A DNA stretch of 64,000 bases from Pseudomonas frederiksbergensis (GTDB lineage Bacteria > Pseudomonadota > Gammaproteobacteria > Pseudomonadales > Pseudomonadaceae). Location: NCBI RefSeq assembly GCF_003732705.1, contig NZ_MOBR01000007.1:62001-126000 (forward strand), given 5' to 3'. The notes beneath the pieces were generated by a model. That model was not told the DNA's origin and ran no database searches. It saw only the letters and a list, made by a program, of their open reading frames with translations. Below are positions 40,743 through 49,217 of this stretch, piece after piece (position 1 is the stretch's first letter; each line of letters starts with the position of its first letter). The position numbers and the translations under genes were made by a program.

Positions 40743-42224
40743 CTAGCGCATCACAAACGGGTCAGGCATGGGCGCCTGGGAGAGGTTGATCCACACCGTT
40801 TTCAGCTCGGTGTAGGCCAGCACCGAATCAATGCCGCTTTCGCGTCCATAGCCACTGTTCTTGAACCCGCCGATCGGCGCCATGGCCGAGACGGCGCGGT
40901 AGGTGTTGACCCAGATAATCCCCGAACGCACGTCCCGGGCCAGGCGATGGGCACGGCCCAGGTCGCGGGTCCAGATGCCGGCAGCGAGGCCGAACTGCGA
41001 GTCGTTGGCAATCGCCAGCGCTTCGGCTTCGTCCTTGAAGCGGATCACCGAGGCCACCGGGCCAAAGACTTCTTCCTGCATGATCTTCATCGTGTTGCTG
41101 TCGCATTCGAACAGCGTCGGCTCGTAGAACCAGCCGTCGCCCAGATTCTGCGGACGCTTGCCGCCAAGCTTCAGACGCGCGCCTTCGGCAATCGCATCCG
41201 CCACCAGGCCTTCGACCACGGCGAGTTGTTGCGCGGTGGCCATCGGGCCCATTTCGCTGGCGTCATCCTGCGGGTTGCCAATGCGGATGCGCTTGGCACG
41301 TTCCACCAGGCGTTCGACGAACTCGTCGTAGATTTCGTCCTGCACCAACAGCCGCGAACCCGACACGCAACTCTGTCCCGATGCGGCATAAATCCCGGCG
41401 ATAGCGCCGTTGATGGCGCTGTCGAGGTCGGCGTCGGCAAAGATAATGTTCGGCGATTTGCCGCCCAGTTCCAGGGACAGCTTTGCAAAATTTTCGGCGC
41501 TGCTGCGCACCACATGCCGCGCGGTGGCGGCACCGCCGGTGAAGGCGATTTTGCGCACCAATGGATGGCGGGTCAGGGCGGCGCCGGTGCTCGGGCCGTA
41601 ACCGGTGACCACATTGACCACCCCCGGCGGAATGCCGGCTTCGAGGGCCAGTCGGGCGAGTTCAAGGATGGTCGCCGAGGCGTGTTCCGAGGGTTTGATC
41701 ACGATGGTGTTGCCCGCCGCCAGGGCCGGCGCGAGTTTGATCGCGGTCAGGTACAGCGGGCTGTTCCAGGGAATGATCGCGGCGACCACGCCCATGGCTT
41801 CGTGCACCGTGTAGGCAAACAGGTCGGGCTTGTCGAGGGGCAGGGTGCCGCCTTCGAGCTTGTCGGCCAGACCCGCGGTGTAGTGGAAGAACTCCGGCAA
41901 GTAGCCAACCTGGCCGCGGGTTTCGCGAATCAACTTGCCGTTGTCGCGGCTTTCCAGTTGCGCCAGTTGTTCCTTGTTCTCGGCGATCAAATCGCCCAAA
42001 CGTCGCAGCAATTTGCCCCGTGCGGTGGCGGTCAGACCGCGCCAGGCCTGGCTGTCGAACGCGGTTTGCGCGGCTTGCACGGCGCGTTCGACATCGGCCT
42101 CATCCGCATCGGGCAGTTCCGCCCAAGGCTGGGCCAGCGCCGGGTTCAGGCTTTCAAACGTTTTACCGGACAGGGCATCGACCCATTCACCGCCGATGCA
42201 CATCTGGAAGCGTGCGAGTGTCAT
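40743..42224 (-). CDS. Aldehyde dehydrogenase (semialdehyde/betaine-aldehyde-like)
   Basis: This 493-residue NAD(P)+ aldehyde dehydrogenase has N154 (IPWNSP), K177 (VIKPSE), E252 (LELGGKSPN) and nucleophile C286 (ASGQSCVSGSRL). The overall wording is that of the broad betaine-aldehyde/hydroxymuconic-semialdehyde group. It probably oxidises an aliphatic aldehyde released after ring opening. Its ATG overlaps the stop of the hydrolase gene (ATGA), so both are co-translated. Confidence 0.92.
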   Translation of the reverse strand: MTLARFQMCIGGEWVDALSGKTFESLNPALAQPWAELPDADEADVERAVQAAQTAFDSQAWRGLTATARGKLLRRLGDLIAENKEQLAQLESRDNGKLIRETRGQVGYLPEFFHYTAGLADKLEGGTLPLDKPDLFAYTVHEAMGVVAAIIPWNSPLYLTAIKLAPALAAGNTIVIKPSEHASATILELARLALEAGIPPGVVNVVTGYGPSTGAALTRHPLVRKIAFTGGAATARHVVRSSAENFAKLSLELGGKSPNIIFADADLDSAINGAIAGIYAASGQSCVSGSRLLVQDEIYDEFVERLVERAKRIRIGNPQDDASEMGPMATAQQLAVVEGLVADAIAEGARLKLGGKRPQNLGDGWFYEPTLFECDSNTMKIMQEEVFGPVASVIRFKDEAEALAIANDSQFGLAAGIWTRDLGRAHRLARDVRSGIIWVNTYRAVSAMAPIGGFKNSGYGRESGIDSVLAYTELKTVWINLSQAPMPDPFVMR

Positions 42225-43054
42225 GCAACGATCCCCTTTATAGGTTTTTGTTGGGCGTGCGCGGTGTCGAGAAACTCCAGCAACAACTGGTTGACCAGGC
42301 GCGGCGACTCTACCGGCATCATATGCCGCTGTTCGGCGAGCACGGCAACCCGTGCGCCGGGAATGCGCTCGGCCAGTTCTTCGGCCATTTGCGGTGTCGA
42401 GCCCGGATCAAGTTCTCCGGTGGCAACCAGCGTCGGCACCTGAATGCTGCCCAGGTCGTCGGCGCGGTACATGTCCTGGGTGGCGAACAACTCATACGTG
42501 GTCAAGTATCCCTGGGGATCATTGCCCGCAAGGGTCTGGCGCAATGCAGCGATCTGCGCCGGATTCGCCGCTTGATACTCGCGGCTGAACCAGCGCGACA
42601 GCGCCGCCTCGGCATTGGCATCCGGCCCGTGCTCAGCCGCTTGAGCCGTGCGGGCGATGACGCCGGCGCGCTGTTCTTCGCTGCGGTTGAACACGCTGTT
42701 GAGCACCACCAGACCCTGCAAGCGTTGCGGGTAATGCAGGGCAAACGCCCGCGCCACCAGCCCGCCCATCGAGAAACCGATCACTGCAGCCTGGGGCACT
42801 TGCAGGTGATCGAGCAACTCCAGCAACTGGTCGGCGTAACCGAGCAGGCCGGTGCCGCTTTGCGGGCGAGGGCTGGCGCCATGACCGAGCATGTCGTAGG
42901 CAATCACGCGGTACTTCGTGGCCAGGCCAACGACCTGGCCGCCCCACATTTCTTTATTCAGGCCCACGCCGTGGATCAAAACCACGGGCTGGCCTTGGCC
43001 GGTCGCCAGGTAACTGGTGCCAGCCGGGGTGCGTTCAGCGGTGAGCCGAATCAT
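42221..43054 (-). CDS. Alpha/beta hydrolase (RutD / enol-lactonase-like)
   Basis: This 277-residue alpha/beta hydrolase has HGVGLNKEMW (oxyanion region), nucleophile S95 in GFSMGG, the acid in GELDPGS and the base in EQRHMMPVE. The closest patterns I recognise are 3-oxoadipate enol-lactonase (PcaD) and aminoacrylate hydrolase (RutD). It likely hydrolyses an enamine, lactone or acyl product after the flavin-dependent oxygenation. ATG at 43054 has AGGAG 6 nt upstream. It sits between the DUF1185 and aldehyde dehydrogenase genes. Confidence 0.88.
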   Translation of the reverse strand: MIRLTAERTPAGTSYLATGQGQPVVLIHGVGLNKEMWGGQVVGLATKYRVIAYDMLGHGASPRPQSGTGLLGYADQLLELLDHLQVPQAAVIGFSMGGLVARAFALHYPQRLQGLVVLNSVFNRSEEQRAGVIARTAQAAEHGPDANAEAALSRWFSREYQAANPAQIAALRQTLAGNDPQGYLTTYELFATQDMYRADDLGSIQVPTLVATGELDPGSTPQMAEELAERIPGARVAVLAEQRHMMPVESPRLVNQLLLEFLDTAHAQQKPIKGIVA

Positions 43055-43099
43055 GGAGCGCTCCTGCATGCTTTTTTTATTGGCGTTGCACCGGCGGGA

Positions 43100-43690
43100 T
43101 TACTGGGCTTTTTCAGCAGCCAGCTCTTCCAGATCGATGTAACGGTTGCCGATGCGAGGGTGCAGACGACCACCATCGGCGCAGCCCAGCACCACCACGA
43201 GTTCGTCTGCACGGGGCGCGTCTTCGATCTTCATTTCCAGGGTGATGTAGTGCGAGCGCAGACCTTCGTCGTCCTTGTGCATCATCGGGATCTGGATCGA
43301 CGTGCCCGGACCACCGCGTTTGTTGGTAAAGCTCAGGTAGCTCTTGGCCTTGACCGCCTCGCGGTAGTGATTGCCGAAACGCAGGGTATGAATCACCGCC
43401 GAGGCGTGTTCGATCTCGCCGTCGGCGCCGACTACCGCCGCTTTGCCATACGCTTCGATCTTGTCCGCGCCGCCGATGATCTTCACCAGGCGTTCCACCA
43501 TCAGTGCGCCGAGGTCGGAGCAATTGGCACGGATTTCCGGTTTCAAATCTTCGACAAAACCACGGCCCAGCCACGGATTTTTCATCACCACCGCCAGGCC
43601 TACCATCGTCACCGGCGTGTCCGTGGCCTTGCCGCCTTCGATAAAGGTTTCCTCGACGTAGCTAACGATCTTGCGGATTTCGAAACTCAT
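43100..43690 (-). CDS. DUF1185 (AA_synth) family protein
   Basis: This 196-residue protein of the PF06684-type family is marked by FEIRKIVSYVEETFIEGGKATDTPVTMVGLAVVMKNPWLGRGFVEDLKP and later FTNKRGGPGTSIQIPMMHKDDEGLRSHYITLEM. The family was named for amino-acid synthesis, but members occur near flavin monooxygenases in catabolic clusters and the reaction is not established to my knowledge. It is the first gene of the seven-gene minus-strand operon, 40 nt after an exact GntR site, which implies an early pathway step. Confidence 0.85.
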   Translation of the reverse strand: MSFEIRKIVSYVEETFIEGGKATDTPVTMVGLAVVMKNPWLGRGFVEDLKPEIRANCSDLGALMVERLVKIIGGADKIEAYGKAAVVGADGEIEHASAVIHTLRFGNHYREAVKAKSYLSFTNKRGGPGTSIQIPMMHKDDEGLRSHYITLEMKIEDAPRADELVVVLGCADGGRLHPRIGNRYIDLEELAAEKAQ

Positions 43691-43730
43691 GAACGGCTCC
43701 CGATCAGGTTAAAAGTGTCTGTGCGTATGA

Positions 43731-43746
43731 TGGTATACCATAATAC
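43731..43746. promoter_or_regulatory. GntR operator 4 (TGGTATACCATAATAC)
   Basis: Exact 16-bp copy of the site at 37547; core GGTATACC at 43732-43739. It lies 40 nt upstream of the DUF1185 start codon on the minus strand. Confidence 0.7.
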
Positions 43747-43832
43747 TGGTTGCGCAAGACCCTGAAAGAGGTTTGTGGTGGGGGGAGGCGACAAGTGGCG
43801 GGCGTGGAGTCAGCTGGAGGAACACAAACCCT

Positions 43833-43919
43833 GTGGGAGCGAGCCTGCTCGCGAAAGCGGCGGCACATTCAACATCTATGTATCAGACAGAATGCTTTCG
43901 CGAGCAGGCTCGCTCCCAC
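43833..43919. repeat. REPIN (GTGGGAGCGAGCCTGC type)
   Basis: Inverted REP pair (GTGGGAGCGAGCCTGCTCGC and complement), between the DUF1185 promoter and the AraC gene 3' end. Confidence 0.85.
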
Positions 43920-43944
43920 AGGGATTCAGTGGTGTGGCTGCAAT

Positions 43945-44946
43945 TCAAGAAGTCTGCCGATACCGCCCCGGCGTCATCCCGAACCAACGAATGCAGGCCT
44001 TGTGAAAACTGCTCTGATCACGAAACCCCAACAGCGCGCCGATGTACTTCACGCTCCTCGCCGAGTTGCGCAAAAAGTTATGCGCCAGCATCAACCGCGC
44101 CTCATCCTGCAACGCCGAAAAGTGCATGTCTTCATTGCTCAAGCGTCGTTGCAAGCTGCGCGCACTGACACCAACCACCTGAGCAATTTTGTCCAGATCA
44201 CTGGGCACGCCCAGGGCCAGGCGCTCGGACAATACCCGTCGGACCCGCGCAGTCATTGAGTCGTTGAGCAGCACGTTCAAGCGTGCGCGAGCGTATTCGA
44301 CGTGCAACACATCCAGCGCCGGGTCGGCGGTGGGCAAGGCGATCGAGCAATCGTCGAGGCTGAACGACAGGCTGTTGTACGCCGCGCCGAACAACAGATT
44401 GTTGCCCAACAGCTGTTCCAGTCGAGACGTGTCAGCGGGTTTGGGGTAAGTGAACGTCGCCGCCAACGGCAGAGGTTTGTGCTTGGGCAGCAGCCAGTGC
44501 ACCAACCCCAGGGTTTGCGCGGCACCGGCGTCGATGAACGAACGAGGCGTCAGCGACGGCTCGATGCTGATGTCGAAACCGATCATCTTCAGTGCCCGGG
44601 GCTTGTGGTCCAGACACCGGTAAAAGCCATTGCTGATCAGCGAGTGATAGTCCACCAACCGTTGCAGTGCCGTGCCCAGCGTGGCGCATGACATCACCGC
44701 GTAACCCAACACTTCCAGATTGGCCGGGTGCGCCCGAGTGTAGGCCAGCAGGCCAATATCCGGATTGCTTGTACGCTTGGCCGCTTCCGCCATCACCTTA
44801 TAGACCAGCTCCAGCCTGACACCCTTGGGGTTTGCAAAGACCTCCTCGCCACTGTCGAACTGCTTGAGCAAGGCTCCTACGTTTGCCCCTCCGTCGGTCA
44901 GGACATCGGCAAGCACCCGAAAACTGGCGCTGGTCATTGTGTGCAT
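43945..44946 (-). CDS. AraC-family regulator (OruR/ArgR-like, arabinose-binding-type N-domain)
   Basis: This 333-residue AraC protein has an N-terminal sensor domain of about 210 residues (SASFRVLADVLTDGG, LLAYTRAHPANLEVLGYAVMSCATLG) and a C-terminal double HTH (SERLALGVPSDLDKIAQVVGVSARSLQRRLSNEDMHF, IGALLGFRDQSSFHKACIRWFGMTPGRYR). ATG at 44946 has AGG 8 nt upstream. It may regulate the adjacent module or an unlinked target; no dedicated operator is visible. Confidence 0.9.
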   Translation of the reverse strand: MHTMTSASFRVLADVLTDGGANVGALLKQFDSGEEVFANPKGVRLELVYKVMAEAAKRTSNPDIGLLAYTRAHPANLEVLGYAVMSCATLGTALQRLVDYHSLISNGFYRCLDHKPRALKMIGFDISIEPSLTPRSFIDAGAAQTLGLVHWLLPKHKPLPLAATFTYPKPADTSRLEQLLGNNLLFGAAYNSLSFSLDDCSIALPTADPALDVLHVEYARARLNVLLNDSMTARVRRVLSERLALGVPSDLDKIAQVVGVSARSLQRRLSNEDMHFSALQDEARLMLAHNFLRNSARSVKYIGALLGFRDQSSFHKACIRWFGMTPGRYRQTS

Positions 44947-45101
44947 GGTTATACCTGAGGTGATGGCTAAGTGATGTCGCGCTAGCCAACGCATGATCGC
45001 AATAAACAAATGATCGCAGTCGATAAACGGTATGTGCACGTTTCCGAGGACAAGCGAAAGGTATCCGGGAACACTTCCTGCCGGCTGGGGGAGCGTCGAT
45101 T

Positions 45102-45908
45102 ATGGCCGGCAGTCAACGCTCAACCGCGGCCGGCCGCCGCTTTGTCTACGGATATGACATGCACGAAGTCAGAAGCTTTTATCGAGAGTTGGCACAGGGC
45201 CGGTTGGTGTTGGCGTTTCAACCGGTGGTCTGGTTGCCTGGCAGCAGCCGGGTGCTGTACCAGGAAGGGTTGTTGCGGCACATCGATGCCCAGGGTGAGG
45301 GCGTCTATCCCTTCGCCATGCTGGAGAAACATCAACTGATGCGCGAACTCGACCGCAGCGTGGTGCACAGCGTGATCGAGCGCTTGCTGCAAAACGAACA
45401 CCTGCGCCTGGGCTGTAACATCTCCGCGCAAAGCGCCATCGTCGACGACTACTGGCAGCCAATCCTGGCACAACTGCGCGACGCCCCCTCAGTCGCCGCG
45501 CGACTGGTGATCGAAATCACCGAAAGCGCCACACCGCCGAGCATCTCGGCGGCCATCGAATTCGTCCTGTGCCTGCGTGAACTGGGCTGCCGGGTGGCCA
45601 TCGACGACTTTGGCGCCGGCCTGGGCACCCTGGAGTTCATCCGCAAGACCCGCCCGGACATCGTCAAGATCGACCAGGGCTACCTGCAACGCGCCCGCCT
45701 GGAAACCAACAACGCCCAGACCCTTGGGCATTTGGTGCAGCTGTGCAAAACCCTGGCGCCGTGCGTGATTATCGAGGGGATCGAGTCCGAAGCCGACCGC
45801 GCCTTGGCGACTGCGTGCGGCAGCGAGTGGGGGCAGGGGTATTTGTTTGGTCGGCCGCGGATGGATGCGTTGGGGGAGCGGTGTGTGGTGGAGGCGATGG
45901 CGTTCTAG
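45102..45908 (+). CDS. Stand-alone EAL-domain c-di-GMP phosphodiesterase
   Basis: The 268-residue protein is almost entirely an EAL domain without a sensor. The EAL motif reads EGLLR (E55-R59), but every catalytic position is present: E55, N106, E138/E141, D168-D169 (AIDDFGAG), K189 and E225 (EGIE). Hydrolysis of cyclic di-GMP to pGpG is likely. Loop 6 is DDFGAGLGTL in place of the usual DDFGTGYSSL, which may tune dimerisation. GGGGGAG 8 nt before the ATG supports the start. Confidence 0.88.
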   Translation: MAGSQRSTAAGRRFVYGYDMHEVRSFYRELAQGRLVLAFQPVVWLPGSSRVLYQEGLLRHIDAQGEGVYPFAMLEKHQLMRELDRSVVHSVIERLLQNEHLRLGCNISAQSAIVDDYWQPILAQLRDAPSVAARLVIEITESATPPSISAAIEFVLCLRELGCRVAIDDFGAGLGTLEFIRKTRPDIVKIDQGYLQRARLETNNAQTLGHLVQLCKTLAPCVIIEGIESEADRALATACGSEWGQGYLFGRPRMDALGERCVVEAMAF

Positions 45909-45930
45909 AGAAGGATTATCTGATGCCTTT

Positions 45931-46050
45931 GTGGCGAGGGGGCTTGCCCCCGTTCGGCTGCGAAGCAGTCGTGAAGTCGGCTTGCACGGTGTCACTGACT
46001 AAATGCTGGGGGCCGCTTCGCAGCCCAACGGGGGCAAGCCCCCTCGCCAC
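45931..46050. repeat. REPIN (GTGGCGAGGGGGCTTGC type)
   Basis: GTGGCGAGGGGGCTTGCCCC and its inverted copy enclose a CGGCTGCGAAGCAGTC/CGCTTCGCAGCC inner stem. It lies between the convergent EAL and DUF4239 genes. Confidence 0.85.
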
Positions 46051-46065
46051 AAAGGTAGTGCCAAC

Positions 46066-46827
46066 CTACTGACCCAACCGCTCCATCGTATGCACCATCG
46101 GTTCCAGCGACACGCTGATCAATCCGTCGAGCGGCCGATTCAGCTCTTCAACCAGCAGGATCGTCGCCGCCGCCGACGCGGAACACATCAGCAGCACCAC
46201 CACAATCGTGCCATTGCGCGGGGCGAACAGGCCGAACGAGCCGAAGATGATCGACAGCCAGGTGATGAGGATCACCAGCATCACCGGCGGGATCGACTGG
46301 TTGGCCTGCAGCATGGTCAGCCAGCGGGCGGCGAACACGGCGTCCATCATCTGCAAGGCCGAGGCCTTGAGGGTGCGTTGGGTGTCGGTGGTGGGGGACA
46401 GCTCGGCGACCTGTTGTTGCAGCGCTTCGGAACGCTTGATCGCTTCGGGGCTGTCGAGCAAGGTCAGGCGGGACGGGTCCCGGGAGGCGAGGACTTGCAC
46501 GATTTCCGCGTAATTGTGTTTGAGCTGTGTGCGGATCGGTTGGGTGTCCGGGCCATAGCGCGCCAGCACCCGGTCGAACTCGACGACTTTGGCCGCCGCG
46601 CTTTCCAGTTGGTTGTTGGTGGTTTCGAACGTGCCTTTGGCCGAAGAAACCAGCAGGCCCAGCACCAGCGCCGACATGGTCGCGATCAGGCCGGTGGCGA
46701 GCTTCAGGACGGCGACGGACTCATCGCTCAGGTGGTGCGAGGGCAATTGCTGCCGCACATACGAGCCCACCAACGCGCTGCCGAACAGGCACGTGAATAC
46801 GATCAGTGCGATCAGCAGATGATTCAT
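46066..46827 (-). CDS. DUF4239 (bestrophin-like) membrane protein
   Basis: This 253-residue membrane protein has segments at about 4-22 and 42-62, a charged middle region (TFETTNNQLESAAAKVVEFDRVLARYG), and two more at about 180-200 and 207-228. This is the DUF4239 layout, related in topology to bestrophin anion channels. No enzyme motifs are present and the function is unknown. It stands alone between two REPINs. Confidence 0.82.
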   Translation of the reverse strand: MNHLLIALIVFTCLFGSALVGSYVRQQLPSHHLSDESVAVLKLATGLIATMSALVLGLLVSSAKGTFETTNNQLESAAAKVVEFDRVLARYGPDTQPIRTQLKHNYAEIVQVLASRDPSRLTLLDSPEAIKRSEALQQQVAELSPTTDTQRTLKASALQMMDAVFAARWLTMLQANQSIPPVMLVILITWLSIIFGSFGLFAPRNGTIVVVLLMCSASAAATILLVEELNRPLDGLISVSLEPMVHTMERLGQ

Positions 46828-46917
46828 TCAACCTCCGTTGACGCTACGGGGACGGCGTGTTGAAGGTAGCAGACGGTCATGGAGTTGCCAGAGGGCCCAA
46901 GAATGAACACTCAACCT

Positions 46918-47017
46918 GTGGGAGCGGGCTTGCTCGCGAAAGCGATTTCATAGCCAACAAAATAGCCAACAAAGATGTTGACTGACACTCCGCCTTCGCG
47001 AGCAAGCCGGCTCCCAC
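46918..47017. repeat. REPIN (GTGGGAGCGGGCTTGC type)
   Basis: Inverted REP pair. The centre contains a short direct repeat (ATAGCCAACAAA twice), which lengthens the element slightly. Confidence 0.83.
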
Positions 47018-47034
47018 AGGGGGCATCAGTCAGT

Positions 47035-47448
47035 TCACTGATCCTTCTCGCAATTCACCATCCACGCCACGCCAAACCGGTCCACCAGCATCCCGAAACG
47101 CGCCGCCCAGAACGTCGCCTCCAGGGGCATTTGCACGGTGCCGCCATCCGCCAGGGCGGTGAAAACACGCTCGGCTTCGGCGATGCTGTCGACGTTCAGC
47201 GAAATCGAACAGCCGCTCATGTCATCGGTCGGGCGGTCGGGTGTGGTGTCCGAGCCCATGATCGCCTGGTCGCCCACCGACAGGCGGGTGTGGATGATCA
47301 GGTTGTGATAGTCCGCCTGCACGTGATCTTTGGCCGGGGTTTCGCCGAAGGTCATCATGGCATCGATGGTGCCGGGCAGGGCCTTGGCGTAATAGGTGAA
47401 GGCGGCTTTGCAGTCACCGTTGAAGATCAGGTAGGGATTGATTTTCAT
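47035..47448 (-). CDS. PhnB-like VOC-family protein
   Basis: The 137-residue protein begins KINPYLIFNGDCKAAFTYYAKAL and ends TFWAARFGMLVDRFGVAWMVNCE, the PhnB (3-demethylubiquinone-9 methyltransferase-like VOC) pattern. Such proteins are small dimers of unclear activity. The canonical metal histidines are poorly preserved, so a binding role is possible. It is flanked by a REPIN and the TetR gene. Confidence 0.85.
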   Translation of the reverse strand: MKINPYLIFNGDCKAAFTYYAKALPGTIDAMMTFGETPAKDHVQADYHNLIIHTRLSVGDQAIMGSDTTPDRPTDDMSGCSISLNVDSIAEAERVFTALADGGTVQMPLEATFWAARFGMLVDRFGVAWMVNCEKDQ

Positions 47449-47588
47449 TGTGTGCTCCCGGTTACCAAGTGGCGCTGAAGGCCAGGACGGCCTTCAGCTT
47501 CAATAGGGGTCGACCTCAAGTAGCAAAGCGTTAGAGGCGGGGTTTTGCCGGGTTTGTTCAGACGTTTTTTCTATAGCTCGGGCGCGGC

Positions 47589-48215
47589 TTATTGCCTAAC
47601 TGTGGCGAGGGAGCTTGCTTTGGCAAGGGAGCTTGCTCCCGCTGGGCTGCGCAGCAGGCCTTCAACGGCGCCACTCACCAGATTTTCCAGCAATTCATTA
47701 CGCTCGGCGTCAGCCAACATATGCTGCGTCAACCACCCCGGCGCGCTGTTGAGCAAATTGGCAATCGCGTGACCGGCGGCCAACTGACCCTGCTCACCGA
47801 GTCGGGCCTTGGGCCCTAGCATCTGCATCAACCGGCGTTCGTATTGCTCGCGCAACTGCCGGCCCCGCCGCTGATCGTCATTCAGACAGCCACTGTCGCG
47901 CTCCGCCAGACGAAAATGCCAGGGCATTTCCCGATGCAGGTTCAGGTGCGCCTGAATCAGCCTCGGCAGTATGTCGCGCTTGGTCTTTTTCTCGATACGC
48001 CCAAGCGTTGCCAGCAGTTCTTCGTAGAACTCTTCGATCAAGTCCAGCAGCAAGTGCTGCTTGCTTGGGTAATGGTGGTACAACGAGCCCGGCGCGAGGC
48101 CCAGGCAGGTGGCGAGTTCGCGCATGCCGACCTGGCCGAAACCCTTGCTGGCGAACAGCTCCAGCACTTTGTCCCGGTACTCGGCGAAGCGCGAACAACG
48201 CTCAGGCATAGGCAT
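47589..48215 (-). CDS. TetR-family regulator with a REP-derived C-terminus
   Basis: This 208-residue TetR protein has an HTH at about 12-55 (VLELFASKGFGQVGMRELATCLGLAPGSLYHHYPSKQHLL). The last 20 residues (SPAGASSLAKASSLATVRQ) are encoded by a GTGGCGAGGGAGCTTGC-type REP sequence, so the natural C-terminus has been extended. The start (ATG at 48215 or 48209) lies inside the end of the hydroxyacyl-CoA dehydrogenase gene, so the two are co-transcribed. Confidence 0.86.
   Translation of the reverse strand: MPMPERCSRFAEYRDKVLELFASKGFGQVGMRELATCLGLAPGSLYHHYPSKQHLLLDLIEEFYEELLATLGRIEKKTKRDILPRLIQAHLNLHREMPWHFRLAERDSGCLNDDQRRGRQLREQYERRLMQMLGPKARLGEQGQLAAGHAIANLLNSAPGWLTQHMLADAERNELLENLVSGAVEGLLRSPAGASSLAKASSLATVRQ
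47602..47657. repeat. REP fragment within the TetR coding region
   Basis: GTGGCGAGGGAGCTTGC and a partial inverted copy (GGGAGCTTGCTCCC) overlap the 3' end of the TetR gene and encode its last residues. Confidence 0.7.
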
Positions 48216-49053
48216 GGAAGCCGCGCCCCGTTTTGCGTCCCAGGTAGCCGGCGGCGACCATTTCCTTGAGCAGCGGCGCCGGGCGATATTTGCTGTCGTT
48301 GAAGCCGTCGTAGAACGCTTCGAGGATCGCCAGCACCGTGTCCAGGCCAATCAGGTCGGCCAACGCCAACGGGCCGATCGGCTGGTTGCAACCCAGGCGC
48401 ATGCCGGCGTCGATGTCATCGGCAGTGGCCAGGCCTTCCTGCAGGACCAGGATCGCTTCGTTGATCATCGGCACCAGAATCCGGTTCACCACAAAGCCCG
48501 GACGGTTGCCGGCGGTGATCGCGGTTTTGCCCAGGGTGGTGGCCATGTCCAGCGCCAGCTTATGCGTCGCGTCGCTGGTTTGCAGGCCGCGAATCACTTC
48601 GATCAGCCCCATCACCGGTACGGGGTTGAAGAAGTGCAGACCGATGAAACGCTCGGGCTGTCTGACGCTCGCCGCAAGTTGAGTGATCGACAGCGATGAA
48701 GTGTTGGACGCAATCACGCACTCAACGCTGACCTGCGCGGCAATCTGTTGCAGCACCCGCAGTTTCAGGTCGAGGTTTTCAGTGGCGGCCTCGATCACCA
48801 GTTGCACGCTTTGCAGGCTGCTGTAGTCGGTGCTGGTGCGGATCTTATCGAGGGCGGCAAGCTTCTGATCTTCGGTCAATATCGCTTTGGCGACTTGCCG
48901 ATCAAGGTTCTTGCCGACGGTGGCGACAGCCTTTTGCAGGGCGCTCTCGCTGATATCGATCAAGGTCACGTTAAAGCCCGCCACCGCGCAGACCTGCGCA
49001 ATCCCGTTGCCCATAGTGCCTGCGCCAATCACGCCGATGTGTTGCAGATTCAT
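48202..49053 (-). CDS. 3-hydroxybutyryl/3-hydroxyacyl-CoA dehydrogenase
   Basis: This 283-residue NAD+-dependent dehydrogenase has GVIGAGTMGNGIA at 7-19, the catalytic H/E/N set (GLHFFNPVPVMGLIEV, SNTSS) and the C-terminal GRKTGRGFHAY. The length equals HbdH/PaaH-type enzymes. It oxidises (S)-3-hydroxyacyl-CoA to 3-ketoacyl-CoA. AAGGA 8 nt before the ATG at 49053 supports the start. It overlaps the downstream TetR gene and is divergent from an AraC gene. Confidence 0.92.
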   Translation of the reverse strand: MNLQHIGVIGAGTMGNGIAQVCAVAGFNVTLIDISESALQKAVATVGKNLDRQVAKAILTEDQKLAALDKIRTSTDYSSLQSVQLVIEAATENLDLKLRVLQQIAAQVSVECVIASNTSSLSITQLAASVRQPERFIGLHFFNPVPVMGLIEVIRGLQTSDATHKLALDMATTLGKTAITAGNRPGFVVNRILVPMINEAILVLQEGLATADDIDAGMRLGCNQPIGPLALADLIGLDTVLAILEAFYDGFNDSKYRPAPLLKEMVAAGYLGRKTGRGFHAYA

Positions 49054-49217
49054 GCTTGAAATCCTTGCGATCAAACCTTCGATACCTTGGCCGCCATAAC
49101 GGCCGAAGGCGTACTATGGCGCGAGTCTAGAACCGGCAGGGCGGTTGTCCTATGCCGCAACTGTTCAACGGCACTGGTGTTTTTTGCCAGTCGGGCGATG
49201 GGGAGCAAAGCGTTCAC

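Noticed and set aside
40227..43765. Two long plus-strand open frames (738 and 581 codons) opposite the aldehyde dehydrogenase-hydrolase-DUF1185 operon.
   Set aside because: Their composition is typical antisense of GC-rich coding DNA, and the minus-strand genes have complete active sites and ribosome sites.
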